From assembly GCA_965279295.1 (NCBI GenBank), contig CBDIHQ010000015.1: 64,000 nt of DNA. One strand, given 5' to 3'. A program made the position numbers and the translations under genes. Numbering within the stretch: the first letter of the stretch is position 1; each line of letters starts with the position of its first letter. The notes beneath the pieces are model-generated. The model worked only from the letters and a program-made list of their open reading frames with translations. It ran no database searches and was not told the origin of the DNA. Origin of the DNA: Aquabacter sp965279295 (GTDB taxonomy: Bacteria; Pseudomonadota; Alphaproteobacteria; Rhizobiales; Xanthobacteraceae). Positions 7,299 through 16,471 of the stretch are shown piece by piece.

Positions 7299-8711
7299 AT
7301 GAAACTCCTCCCCTCCAATATCTCCCGCCTGATCCGCACCACCGCGTTCAAGCTGCTTGCGGCGTATCTGCTGGTGTTTGCGTTCTTCGCGCTTTTCATG
7401 ATCGGCTATGTCGCGTGGCATACGCGGCAGCTGATCGAGGTGCAGGTGGCGGAGAACGTGGCCGGGGAGGTGCGCTTTCTCTCCGACCAGTACCGCATGG
7501 GCGGCATCCAGCGGCTCGTGCTCGCCATCGACCGGCGCACGCGGCGGCCAGGATCGTCCATCTACCTCCTGGTCAATTTCGGCGGTGAGGTTCTGGCCTC
7601 GAACGTCTCGGACCTGCCGCTCGGCTTGCTGGACAGTTCGGGCACACGCCTCACGCCCTATCGCCGGTCCGACGAGCCTGGGGCTAAGGAAAATCTGGCG
7701 TTCGTGCAGGTGTTCCTGCTGCCGGGGGGATACCGGCTGCTGGTGGGGCGCGATATCGAGGAGCGCGATACGGTTCGCCAACTCGTGGTGCGCCCGGCGC
7801 AGGGCGCGCTGGTGCTGATCCTGGTGCTGGGTGTGGTCGGCGGCGTGTTCGTTACGCGGCGCGTGCTGAAGCGTATCGATTCCATGACCGCAACGTCGGA
7901 GACCATCATGGCCGGCGATCTCTCCGGCCGGCTTGCGGTGAATGGCACCGATGACGAGTTCGATCGTCTTGCCCACTCCCTCAACACCATGCTGGACCGC
8001 ATCGAGGGGCTCATGGTCGGGCTGAAGGAAGTCTCCGACAACATTGCCCACGATCTCAAGACGCCGCTGACGCGGCTGCGCAACCGCGCTGAGGAAGCCT
8101 TGCGCGGGGCCTCGAGCGAGACCCAATGGCGCGCCGCGCTGGAGACCACGATCGAGGAAAGCGACGGCTTGATCCGCACCTTCGATGCGCTGCTGATGAT
8201 CGCGCGGGCCGAAGCGGGCCACGCGCGCGACACCATGGTGGACCTCGACCTGAAGGACATCGCGGAGAATGTCGCGGAGCTGTACGAGCCGCTGGCCGAC
8301 GAGCAGGGCCTTGACCTGACCGTGGAGGCCGAAGCGATAAGCGTGCACGGCGTGCGCGAACTGCTGGCGCAGGCACTGTCCAATCTGGTGGACAACGCCA
8401 TTAAATACGGCCTGCCGCCCGATGGCGGGCGCGGCCGCATCACGGTTTCCCTGCGCCGCGAGGGCGATACGGCGGTGCTCGCGGTGGCGGACGCCGGAGC
8501 GGGAATCCCCGCCGGGGATCGCGAGCGGGTGGTGGAGCGTTTCGTGCGCCTGGATGCCAGCCGCTCCCGGCCCGGGTCCGGCCTCGGCCTGTCGCTGGTG
8601 GCCGCCGTCGCGCGGCTGCATGGCGGCAGCCTGGACATTTCGGACGCCGCGCCGGGCCTTCGGGTTTCGCTCCGGCTGCCCGCGCGCGGCCCGGAAGGGC
8701 TTGCGCAATAG
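7299..8711 (+). CDS. Sensor histidine kinase (HAMP, HisKA, HATPase)
   Basis: 470 aa membrane kinase. Membrane helices lie at about 17-39 and 168-186, with a periplasmic sensor loop of roughly 125 residues between them. A HAMP linker (about 186-240) leads into the HisKA domain with H251 (NIAHDLKTPLTRLR), the N box LSNLVDNAIKYG, G1 ADAGAGIP and G2 GSGLGLSLV. It is the partner of the OmpR-type regulator upstream. I start at ATG 7299, since earlier in-frame codons fall inside the inverted repeat. The stop overlaps the upstream part of glnE's reading frame by one base. Confidence 0.93.
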   Translation: MKLLPSNISRLIRTTAFKLLAAYLLVFAFFALFMIGYVAWHTRQLIEVQVAENVAGEVRFLSDQYRMGGIQRLVLAIDRRTRRPGSSIYLLVNFGGEVLASNVSDLPLGLLDSSGTRLTPYRRSDEPGAKENLAFVQVFLLPGGYRLLVGRDIEERDTVRQLVVRPAQGALVLILVLGVVGGVFVTRRVLKRIDSMTATSETIMAGDLSGRLAVNGTDDEFDRLAHSLNTMLDRIEGLMVGLKEVSDNIAHDLKTPLTRLRNRAEEALRGASSETQWRAALETTIEESDGLIRTFDALLMIARAEAGHARDTMVDLDLKDIAENVAELYEPLADEQGLDLTVEAEAISVHGVRELLAQALSNLVDNAIKYGLPPDGGRGRITVSLRREGDTAVLAVADAGAGIPAGDRERVVERFVRLDASRSRPGSGLGLSLVAAVARLHGGSLDISDAAPGLRVSLRLPARGPEGLAQ

Positions 8712-8737
8712 TGCGGCCTTGTGCCTTTAGGGGAGCA

Positions 8738-11707
8738 ATGCCTGTTTCAACTCCACCGGACTCATTCGCGCGTGACGGCCTCGCATCCCTGATGCGGGAA
8801 GCGCCCGTTATTGCCGATGCCGATGCGGCTGCACTGAAACTCTCTCAGGTGTTGGAACGGCTTGATCCGGCAAGCCGCGAGGCGGTCGAGGCGAGCCTTT
8901 CCGCCTTTCCTCTCGCCCGCCAGGGGTTGCTTGGGGTGGCGGAGGGGTCTCCCTTCCTGCTGGAGCTGATCCGCGTCGATCCCTCGCGCCTGTTGCGTGC
9001 GCTGTCGGATCCCCCTGCGGATCGGGTTGCCGCGCTGGTGGCGCAGGGGCGCGCCGAGGTGCGCGCCGCGCCGGATGAGGCTGCGGCCATGACGGCCTTG
9101 CGGCGCATGCGTGCTGAAGCGGCTCTGGTGATCGCGCTTGCCGATATCGGCGGCGCTTTCGATCTGACGCAGGTGACGGCGGCCCTGACCGATTTGGCCG
9201 ACGCCGCGATCTCAGCCGCGCTTGATTTCCTGCTGGCAGAGGCGGCGAGGGCGGGCCGCCTGCTGACGCTGGACGCCGCCGACCCCGCAAAGGGCTGTGG
9301 CCTCGCCGTGATCGCCATGGGCAAACATGGCGCGCGGGAACTGAACTATTCCTCCGATGTGGATCTGATCCTGGTCTACGACCGCGATGTGGCGCCACTC
9401 GCCGCGGACGTTGAACCCTCCCCCTTCTTCGTGAAGATCGCGCGCGCGCTCGTGCGCATGCTCCAGGAGCGCACCGGGGACGGCTATGTGCTGCGCGTTG
9501 ACCTGCGCCTGCGGCCCGATCCCGGCTCCACCCAGGTCGCGCTCTCCACCGCCGCCGCGCTCGCTTATTATGAGCGCGAGGGCGCCACCTGGGAGCGCGC
9601 CGCCTATATCAAGGCGCGCCCGGTGGCCGGCGACATGGACGTGGGCAGAGATTTCCTGGCCGACCTTCTGCCGTTCGTCTGGCGCCGGGTCATGGACTAT
9701 CAGGCGATCGCCGATGTCCATGCCATGAAGCGCGAGATCCATGCCTTCCGGGGTCACGACGTGGTGGCGGTGGAAGGCCACAATGTGAAGCTCGGGCGCG
9801 GCGGCATCCGCGAGGTGGAGTTCTTCGTCCAGACCCAGCAACTCATCGCTGGGGGGCGCGACCCGAACCTGCGTTCGCCGCGCACGCTCAGCGCGCTGGA
9901 CGCGCTGGTGCGCGATGGCTGGATCGCCTCGCCTGTGCGGGATGAGCTTGCGGAAGCCTATCTGTTCTTGCGCCGGGTCGAGCATCGCATCCAGATGGTG
10001 GCGGACGCGCAGACCCATACTCTGCCGGAGCCCAGGGCGGCGCTGGAGCCGTTTGCCCGTTTCATGGGCTATGCGAACCGCGATGCCTTCGCGGCCGCCC
10101 TGGTGGAGCGCCTGACGCGGGTGCAGCACCATTACGCCCAGTTGTTCGAGGATGCCCCGCGGCCCGCCGCGCTCGAATGCCAGCTGCTTTTCCCGCCCGC
10201 CAACGACGACAAGGCGACGCTCGCGGAATTGGCCCGGCTGGGCTTTCGTGAGCCGCCCGGCGCCAGCGCCATCGTGCGCGGCTGGCTCTCCGGCAATCAT
10301 CGCGTGCTGCGTTTCAGCCCGGCGTGCGAAAATCTCGCGGCCCTGGTTCCATTGATCCTTGAGCAGGTGGCCCGCGGCGGCGATCCTGACGGCGCGATGA
10401 TCGCCATGGACAAGTTCATGGCGGAACTGTCCGGGCCGCAGCTTCTCATCGCGCTGCATCGCCATCCCGACCTGTTGCGGCTGCTGACGACCCTGCTCAC
10501 CGCAGCGCCGCGCCTGGGCGAGACGTTGGCGCGCCGCCCCTCGCTCATGGACGCACTGCTCGACCCCGCGTTCTTCGACACGCTGCCTGATCGCCCTACC
10601 CTGGAGCGCCGCCTGGAGGCGCTGCTGGATGAGGCCGCCAGCGACGAGGACCAGCTCGATGCTGCCCGCCGCTTCCGCCAAGAGCAGCATGTGCTGATCG
10701 GCGTGCGCATCGTCTCTGGCACACTGCCGGCGGAGCGTGCGGGCGAGGCCTATGCGGCGCTTGCGGAGGTCATCATCCGCGCGCTCCACCGCCGGGTGTG
10801 GGCGCGGTTCCGCGAGCAGCACGGCACGATCGCTGGTGCCGAAACGGCGGTCATCGCCATGGGCAAGCTGGGCGGCCGCGAGATGACGGCGGGCTCCGAC
10901 CTCGACCTCATCGTGCTCTATGATTTCGACCCGGATGCCGACCCATCTTCTGACGGGCCTCGCCCGCTGCATGGGGCGCAATATTTCGCGCGGCTGACCC
11001 AGCGTCTCGTCACCGCGCTCACCAGCCTGACCAATGCGGGCAAGCTCTATGACGTGGACCTGCGGCTGCGTCCCTCGGGTCGTTCGGGGCCGGTGGCGAC
11101 CCGCCTGACGTCGTTCGAGACATATCAGCTCAACGAGGCCTGGACCTGGGAGCACATGGCGCTCACCCGTGCCCGCGTGGTCGCGGCCGGGGAGGCGTTC
11201 GGCGCGCGCGTAGAACTGGCAATCGCTCAGGTTCTGGCCCGCCCGCGCGATCAGCGTCGCATCGCGGGCGACATCCTCGACATGCGCCATGCCATCGCCG
11301 CCGAGAAGGGCGACGACAAGCGTTGGAACCTGAAGCACGCGGCCGGCGGGCAGGTGGATGTGGAGTTCCTGGCGCAATATCTCGTGCTGGTGTGCGGCGC
11401 GCAGTATCCCGAACTGGTGGACACCTCCACCGCCCGCGTCCTGGCTGTGGCCGGCTGGCTAAACCTGCTGCCGGCGGAGGACATCGAAGTGCTGAGTGCG
11501 GCGTGCCAGCTCTATCAGGATCTCACCCAAGTCCTGCGCCTCTCGCTGGACGCTCACGCGTTATCCGGCGAGGTGAGCGCCGCGCTGAAAGCTCTGCTTG
11601 CACGGGCCGGTCAGCTTCCCGATTTTCCCACGCTGGATGCGCACCTTGCCGAGACCCAGGCCAAGGTGCGGGAAATCTTCATCCGCATTCTCGAAGGGGC
11701 GTGGTAG
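8738..11707 (+). CDS. glnE: Bifunctional glutamine synthetase adenylyltransferase/adenylyl-removing enzyme
   Basis: 989 aa, full length for GlnE. Two nucleotidyltransferase domains are visible: the N-terminal adenylyl-removing domain with AMGKHGARELNYSSDVDL near residue 190-208, and the C-terminal adenylyltransferase domain with GKLGGREMTAGSDLDLIVLYD near 705-725; each keeps the Asp-x-Asp metal pair (DVD, DLD). The enzyme adds or removes AMP on glutamine synthetase according to PII status, adjusting ammonium assimilation. I start at ATG 8738 behind AGGGGAG; a GTG at 8711 overlapping the kinase stop is possible. It ends 7 bases before the convergent deaminase gene. Confidence 0.96.
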   Translation: MPVSTPPDSFARDGLASLMREAPVIADADAAALKLSQVLERLDPASREAVEASLSAFPLARQGLLGVAEGSPFLLELIRVDPSRLLRALSDPPADRVAALVAQGRAEVRAAPDEAAAMTALRRMRAEAALVIALADIGGAFDLTQVTAALTDLADAAISAALDFLLAEAARAGRLLTLDAADPAKGCGLAVIAMGKHGARELNYSSDVDLILVYDRDVAPLAADVEPSPFFVKIARALVRMLQERTGDGYVLRVDLRLRPDPGSTQVALSTAAALAYYEREGATWERAAYIKARPVAGDMDVGRDFLADLLPFVWRRVMDYQAIADVHAMKREIHAFRGHDVVAVEGHNVKLGRGGIREVEFFVQTQQLIAGGRDPNLRSPRTLSALDALVRDGWIASPVRDELAEAYLFLRRVEHRIQMVADAQTHTLPEPRAALEPFARFMGYANRDAFAAALVERLTRVQHHYAQLFEDAPRPAALECQLLFPPANDDKATLAELARLGFREPPGASAIVRGWLSGNHRVLRFSPACENLAALVPLILEQVARGGDPDGAMIAMDKFMAELSGPQLLIALHRHPDLLRLLTTLLTAAPRLGETLARRPSLMDALLDPAFFDTLPDRPTLERRLEALLDEAASDEDQLDAARRFRQEQHVLIGVRIVSGTLPAERAGEAYAALAEVIIRALHRRVWARFREQHGTIAGAETAVIAMGKLGGREMTAGSDLDLIVLYDFDPDADPSSDGPRPLHGAQYFARLTQRLVTALTSLTNAGKLYDVDLRLRPSGRSGPVATRLTSFETYQLNEAWTWEHMALTRARVVAAGEAFGARVELAIAQVLARPRDQRRIAGDILDMRHAIAAEKGDDKRWNLKHAAGGQVDVEFLAQYLVLVCGAQYPELVDTSTARVLAVAGWLNLLPAEDIEVLSAACQLYQDLTQVLRLSLDAHALSGEVSAALKALLARAGQLPDFPTLDAHLAETQAKVREIFIRILEGAW

Positions 11708-11714
11708 GGCCGCT

Positions 11715-13127
11715 TCAGCCTCCCGCCAGCGCCATCCGCGCCGCGTGGAGATTATGCTCGGCGATCACCGGCCGCATGTCCAAGGTGACGATCTGCCCGT
11801 CGCGCACGATCACGCGGCCGTTCACCACCGTGACACGCGATGACTGGGGCGCGCAGAACAGGGCGGCGGCGACCGGATCGCTCAACCCACCGGCAAAGCC
11901 CAGTGCGTTGAGGTCCAGGGCGAAGAAATCGCACATTTTTCCCACCGCCAGAGACCCGATGTCGTCGCGCCCCAGCAGAGACGCGCTGCCGAGCGTCGCC
12001 AGTTCCAGCGCCTGCCGGGCGGTCATCCATTCCGCGTCGCGGGATGGGTCGGAGGTGGAGAGATCGGTGTCGGGCCCCTCAGGCGGGCGCAGCCCCATTT
12101 TAAGACGCGCCAGCAGCATGGCCTGGCGCACTTCGCCCAGCATGTGGTTGCCGTCGTTGGAGGCGGACCCGTCCACGCCGATGCCGACTTTCACCCCGGC
12201 CTTGCGATATTTCATGACCGGAGCGATGCCCGAGGCGAGGCGCATGTTGGAGCAGGGGCAATGGCAGGCGCCGGCACCGGCGCGGGCAAAGGCGGATATC
12301 TCAGCATCGTTCACATGGATGGCGTGGGCATACCAGACATCGTCCGCCAGCCAGTCGAGGCTCGCCATGTAGTCCACCGGCCGCTTGCCGAAGCACTCCA
12401 GAGTGAAGCGTTCCTCGTCCAGCGTTTCGCAGAGGTGGGTGTGGAGGCGCACCTTGCGCCTGCGGGCCAGCGCCGCGCTCTCGCGCATCAGCTCCGCCGT
12501 CACCGAAAAGGGCGAGCAGGGCGCAAGCACGATCTGCGTCATCGAGCCGGGCCTGGCGTCGTGATAGCGCGAGATGACGCGCTCGCAATCCGCGAGGATG
12601 GCATCCTCGTCCTCGACGCAATCGTCCGGTGGCAGTCCGCCCTTGGACTGGCCGAGCGACATGGACCCGCGCGAGACTGCAAAGCGCACGCCGATCTCGG
12701 CGGCGGCTGCGATCTGGTCGTCCACCCGGCATCCGTTCTGGAAGACATAGGCGTGGTCGAACACGGTGGTGCAGCCGGAAAGCGCAAGCTCGGCGCAGCC
12801 CACCAAGGTCGATGTGCGGCTCGCCTCCGGCGTGCGCGCCGCCCAGATTCTGTAATGCGCCGTCAGCCAGCGGAACAGATTTGTGTTCTGCGCGGCGGGC
12901 AGGTTGCGGGTGAGGGTCTGGTCAAGGTGATGGTGCCCGTTGATGAGGCCGGGCAGGACGATGTGATCCTTAAGGTCCAGCACCGTATCGGCGGTGGCGG
13001 GCAGCGTATCGCTCGGCCCCACCGCCCGGATCACGCCATCGACGGCATAAAGCCCGGCGTCCTCCAGCTCCCGCCGCTCGGGGTCCATGGTGACGACGAG
13101 CGCATTCTTCAGCAGGAGGGTCGGCAT
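11715..13127 (-). CDS. 8-oxoguanine deaminase (amidohydrolase superfamily)
   Basis: 470 aa. The metal site of the TRZ/ATZ amidohydrolase group is visible: HHH in LPGLINGHHHLDQT, LHTHLCETLDEE, the YAHAIHVND segment and the Asp of GIGVDGSASNDGNH. The stretches TRGSMSLG-like SRGSMSLGQSKGGLPP, LAPCSPFSVT and CHCPCSNMRLASGI match my memory of characterised 8-oxoguanine deaminases rather than plain guanine deaminase. The product would be urate from 8-oxoguanine, linking to the xanthine dehydrogenase operon at 34-39 kb. Hydroxyatrazine-type hydrolases are the main alternative. It reads toward glnE. Confidence 0.85.
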   Translation of the reverse strand: MPTLLLKNALVVTMDPERRELEDAGLYAVDGVIRAVGPSDTLPATADTVLDLKDHIVLPGLINGHHHLDQTLTRNLPAAQNTNLFRWLTAHYRIWAARTPEASRTSTLVGCAELALSGCTTVFDHAYVFQNGCRVDDQIAAAAEIGVRFAVSRGSMSLGQSKGGLPPDDCVEDEDAILADCERVISRYHDARPGSMTQIVLAPCSPFSVTAELMRESAALARRRKVRLHTHLCETLDEERFTLECFGKRPVDYMASLDWLADDVWYAHAIHVNDAEISAFARAGAGACHCPCSNMRLASGIAPVMKYRKAGVKVGIGVDGSASNDGNHMLGEVRQAMLLARLKMGLRPPEGPDTDLSTSDPSRDAEWMTARQALELATLGSASLLGRDDIGSLAVGKMCDFFALDLNALGFAGGLSDPVAAALFCAPQSSRVTVVNGRVIVRDGQIVTLDMRPVIAEHNLHAARMALAGG

Positions 13128-13163
13128 GGGATCGGTTTTCCGTGGCCGGAGCAGGTAGATATT

Positions 13164-13187
13164 GATTTAGGAAAAAAATCCTATATC
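13164..13187. promoter_or_regulatory. 24-base dyad, candidate operator
   Basis: Arms GATtTAGGA (13164-13172) and TCCTAtATC (13179-13187) are reverse complements at eight of nine positions and flank a run of six A. The site lies 37 bases upstream of the amidohydrolase start on one side and 27 bases upstream of ATG 13215 on the other. Such A-tract dyads with AGGA/TCCT arms are common as operators of XRE-type antitoxins, but no XRE gene is adjacent, so the regulator is unknown. Confidence 0.5.
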
Positions 13188-13214
13188 TTGGTGTTCGTGA
13201 ATTTGGAGGTGCCG

Positions 13215-13625
13215 ATGTCATTCAGCCGGTCAGAACGGACCATGTTCTTGCGGATGGCAAGCAATTTGGCCGCGTGGCAGTTTGAGATCAAGCTGCTGAA
13301 GTACATTCACAATCTTAAATATAGCCGGGATCAGCCGAGGGCTCCTGCCGGAACAAGCGGGGGCGGGCAATGGGTTGGCGTAGGCGGCTCGGAAACCAGG
13401 GTGCCGGGCGTGGGGCCTAGTACGAGAGAAGCGGAACCACAGCACTGGATTTCGCAATTGGATATTGGGAGACTCGTGTCTGAAATTGGTAGTAACGGAA
13501 ACAGGAGGTGCGTTTATAGATTTAGGTTTGGATTAGTTATTGTCCCAGGCCCAAACAAAGCGCGCTGCCAGAACGTCGTATTTCCTTCGGGTGTTTCTCA
13601 CGGGCAATTGTTGAACGACAACTAA
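13215..13625 (+). CDS. Small basic protein with DQPR...GGQW linker motif, possible toxin
   Basis: 136 aa. ATG 13215 is preceded by GGAGG (13205-13209). An N-terminal amphipathic region (1-35) leads to YSRDQPRAPAGTSGGGQW (36-53). I recall this motif from linkers of phage-head and polymorphic-toxin-like proteins of alphaproteobacteria. The region after it (55-136) would be the effector domain; I do not recognise its fold. It has two cysteines (99, 118) and is net basic (about 17 Lys/Arg against 9 Asp/Glu). No signal peptide is obvious. Base composition is visibly A+T richer than its neighbours. The small acidic gene 10 bases downstream suggests a two-gene unit. Confidence 0.65.
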   Translation: MSFSRSERTMFLRMASNLAAWQFEIKLLKYIHNLKYSRDQPRAPAGTSGGGQWVGVGGSETRVPGVGPSTREAEPQHWISQLDIGRLVSEIGSNGNRRCVYRFRFGLVIVPGPNKARCQNVVFPSGVSHGQLLNDN

Positions 13626-13635
13626 ATCGGAGACG

Positions 13636-13977
13636 ATGATGTCGGATGATATCCTTCCAATTAATTTTAGATTTTCCAATGAAGCCAAACGCGGGATCAG
13701 CATTCTGCGAGATATATGGATTGCGAATGTCAACGATCCGCCGGGCGTGCTTTCGGTCGCCTGGGCTCAATATGTCCCTGATTCCGGCCGGCCCTTCGAG
13801 CAGCTTATGCTTGGTTTCTATGGAGAATCCGAGCTTCCAGAAATTGCCTGGGCGCAGCAGTATGTGGACGGCATACCGCTGATTTACTTTGTCACCGAGC
13901 GGGACCACGGAAAATTTGACGGTAAAGTGGTCGACTATACCGATGAGGGCGGTTTTTTTCTGCGGGATCCGAACTGA
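13636..13977 (+). CDS. Small acidic protein, possible immunity partner
   Basis: 113 aa (112 if the second ATG at 13639 is used; CGGAGA at 13628-13633 serves either). It is clearly acidic (about 18 Asp/Glu against 9 Lys/Arg), soluble, aromatic-rich (FYGESELPEIAWAQQYVDGIPLIYF), and has no signal peptide or membrane helix. It lies 10 bases after the basic linker-motif protein and shares its A+T-rich composition. Small acidic soluble proteins directly downstream of toxin genes are typically immunity proteins; I infer that role only from size, charge and position, and recognise no family. It converges on the PAS kinase gene with a 6-base gap. Confidence 0.6.
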   Translation: MMSDDILPINFRFSNEAKRGISILRDIWIANVNDPPGVLSVAWAQYVPDSGRPFEQLMLGFYGESELPEIAWAQQYVDGIPLIYFVTERDHGKFDGKVVDYTDEGGFFLRDPN

Positions 13978-13983
13978 CGCCCC

Positions 13984-16299
13984 TCACACCACCGCCGTCA
14001 GCGTGAACTGCTCATTGGCGTTCGCCTCGCCCGCGTCCAGCGGAAGGCGGATGACGACGCTGGTGCCTTCGCCCTCGGTGGAGCGGATGCGCATGGCGCC
14101 GCCGTGCAGTTCGGTGAGGGATTTCGCGATCGCAAGGCCCAGGCCCGAGCCCTTGTAGGTCTTGGTGAACTGGCTCTCTACCTGCTCGAACGGCCGGCCG
14201 ATCTTGGCCAGCGCGTGCCGGGGAATGCCGATGCCGGTGTCTTCGATGGCGATGATCGCCGCCCCGCCATTGACGCGCGCCCGCACCGAGATGCGACCGT
14301 CATCTGGCGTGAATTTTACGGCGTTTGAGAGCAGGTTCAGGAGGATCTGCTTCAGCGCGCGCCTGTCGCCGCGCAGCGCCAGCCCTTCGCTGACCTCCGC
14401 GGTCATGTCGAGCTTCTTCTCCGCGCCCTTCAGCGCCATGACGCGCATGGCATCCGCTACGATCTCGTCCAGCCGCAGGTTTTCCAGCTCAAGCTGCATG
14501 CGCCCCGCCTCGATCTTCGACATGTCGAGGATGTCGTTGATGACGTCGAGCAGGTAGGTGCCAGAGCCTTTGATGTCGTTGCAATATTCGGCGTATTTCT
14601 CTGAACCGAGCGGGCCGAACATGCCGCTCTCCATGATCTCCGAGAAGCCGATGATGGCGTTGAGCGGCGTGCGCAACTCGTGGCTCATGTTGGCGAGGAA
14701 TTCGCTCTTGGCGCGGTTGGCGTCCTCGGCGCGGTTCTTCTCTTCCGAATATTTTTCCGCCAGTTCGGCAAGCTGCTGGGCCTGATGCTCCAGGGTCTGC
14801 TGGGATTTGCGCAGGTCGGCAACCAGCGCCATCAGGCGCTTCTCATTGTCCATGAGGCGTTCCTCATGGCGCTTGAGCGGGGTGATGTCGGTGCCCACCG
14901 AGACGTAACCGCCGTCCTTGGTGCGGCGCTCGGCGATCTTCAGCCAGCGGCCGTTGGACAGCTGCGCCTCAAATGCGCGCGAGCCCTCCTCGGGCTTGTC
15001 CTCGGGTTTCAGCGGGGTGCGGGTCACGGGGTGTCGGCCGACCGCCGCGATGGTGTCGAACGGCGTGCCTGAGGTGATGGCATCGTCGGGGAGTTCGTGG
15101 AGGGTCTGGAATTTGGAGTTGCACAGCACGAGGCGGTTCTGGCTGTCCCACAGCACGAACGCCTCCGAGATGCTCTCGATGGCATCGCGCAGGCGGGTGT
15201 CGGCGGTGACGGTGCGTTCCGCCAGATGCTGGGCCTCGGTCACGTCCATGGCGATGCCGATCAGGTGCGGGCCGTCTTCGCCCGCCTGCTGAACCACTTC
15301 GGCGCGCATGCGCAGCCACACGAAATCGCCGCGCGCCGTGCGCATGCGGAAAACCCGGTCCACAGAGGCACCGGGACGCTCGGCCAGTTCTTGGGCCAGC
15401 TCGTATAGGTTTCCATCGTCCGGATGAACCAGATTGGCGATCTCGCCGAACGAGAGCAGTTCGTCGCGTCGTTCCAACCCGAGGATCTCGAACATGGTGT
15501 CGGACCAGTACATGCGGCCGCGCGCCATGTCCCAATCCCACATGCCGCAGCGGCCGCGATTGAGCGCGGTGTCGATGCGCATGCGCACCGTGTCGTAGAT
15601 GTGGTCCGCCTCGCGCGCCCGGCTTGCCTGCCAGTGGAACGAGAAGCCGAGGATCAGGAGCACCGCGCCGGTGGTCGTGAATAGCGTGACGGTGAGCGTG
15701 GTGGTGTCGGACCAGGACGCCAGCGCGCGCGACACCGGCTGCACATAGATGATTTGACCGAGCGGCGCGTTGAGGTTGCGCACTGTGGCGAGAGAGGGTT
15801 CGTCCGCCACCGGCACTTCCAGCACGCCGGCCCGTTCTGCGAAGACCGAGAGCGGCTGCGAGGGATCCAGTATGTCGGCAAGGCTCGCCACCGGCTTGCG
15901 CCCTTCGGGCACCGTCGCCAGAACGCGCCCGTTCGGGTCGGTCACATAAATCCGCCGTCCGCCGAGCGTGGCGCGTGGGGGTAAAGCCTCATTGAGCGCC
16001 GCTTGAACGCGGGCAGCGTTTCCGCCGAGCCGCTGGGACAGTCCCTCGGCGGTGGCGAGGGCGAGGAGCGAGAGGTCGTCCTTGGCATTGTCCAGAACGG
16101 ATTGCCGGTGGCCGTGGACCTGCACCATGGCGCCGATGCCGATGACCACGAGAAAGGTGACGATGAGCGCGGGGACGATACGGCGCAGAAAAGGCTCGGC
16201 TTCAACGAGCCGCTGGTAGGCAGGGCGTGCAACCGATCTTGCCAATCCACCTATGGCTTGACCGCGCACGCCAGCGCTCGCAGCGTTGGCGCGTGCCAT
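13984..16299 (-). CDS. PAS-domain sensor histidine kinase, PleC/DivJ-like
   Basis: 771 aa. Membrane helices at about 43-62 and 200-222 enclose a periplasmic domain. Two PAS domains follow (about 245-355 and 365-475; the first has WDWDMARGRMYWSDTMFEIL), then a coiled coil (475-535), HisKA with H540 (FLANMSHELRTPLNAIIGFSEIM) and a HATPase domain with EDTGIGIP and KGSGLGLAIAKSL. The dimerisation helix matches the DivJ/PleC class that acts on DivK-type regulators in alphaproteobacterial cell-cycle control. There is no fused receiver domain. I start at ATG 16299 behind GGAGGA; a longer start at 16398 lacks a ribosome site. Assignment as PleC itself is tentative. Confidence 0.87.
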   Translation of the reverse strand: MARANAASAGVRGQAIGGLARSVARPAYQRLVEAEPFLRRIVPALIVTFLVVIGIGAMVQVHGHRQSVLDNAKDDLSLLALATAEGLSQRLGGNAARVQAALNEALPPRATLGGRRIYVTDPNGRVLATVPEGRKPVASLADILDPSQPLSVFAERAGVLEVPVADEPSLATVRNLNAPLGQIIYVQPVSRALASWSDTTTLTVTLFTTTGAVLLILGFSFHWQASRAREADHIYDTVRMRIDTALNRGRCGMWDWDMARGRMYWSDTMFEILGLERRDELLSFGEIANLVHPDDGNLYELAQELAERPGASVDRVFRMRTARGDFVWLRMRAEVVQQAGEDGPHLIGIAMDVTEAQHLAERTVTADTRLRDAIESISEAFVLWDSQNRLVLCNSKFQTLHELPDDAITSGTPFDTIAAVGRHPVTRTPLKPEDKPEEGSRAFEAQLSNGRWLKIAERRTKDGGYVSVGTDITPLKRHEERLMDNEKRLMALVADLRKSQQTLEHQAQQLAELAEKYSEEKNRAEDANRAKSEFLANMSHELRTPLNAIIGFSEIMESGMFGPLGSEKYAEYCNDIKGSGTYLLDVINDILDMSKIEAGRMQLELENLRLDEIVADAMRVMALKGAEKKLDMTAEVSEGLALRGDRRALKQILLNLLSNAVKFTPDDGRISVRARVNGGAAIIAIEDTGIGIPRHALAKIGRPFEQVESQFTKTYKGSGLGLAIAKSLTELHGGAMRIRSTEGEGTSVVIRLPLDAGEANANEQFTLTAVV

Positions 16300-16471
16300 C
16301 GCCGGTATCCTCCAGTGCCCCGGTCGGTGAAGCAGCCCCGCTTCACCTAACCTGTCGTCGCTCGACTTGGAGGGACGTGCCGCATCTCCCCGAATCAAGG
16401 TCGATTGGAATCGAATCGGGGGGGTGCTGTCTAGAGTCGACGGGAGTCAAGACGTAAAAAAATAGGCAAAA

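Noticed and set aside
6951..8708. 585-codon minus-strand frame opposite the regulator/kinase genes
   Set aside because: It runs through the inverted repeat and antisense to a complete kinase; a composition artefact.
9212..11377. Long antisense open frame (about 720 codons) opposite glnE
   Set aside because: It is the mirror of glnE caused by high G+C at third positions; the protein has no recognisable domain, while glnE is complete.
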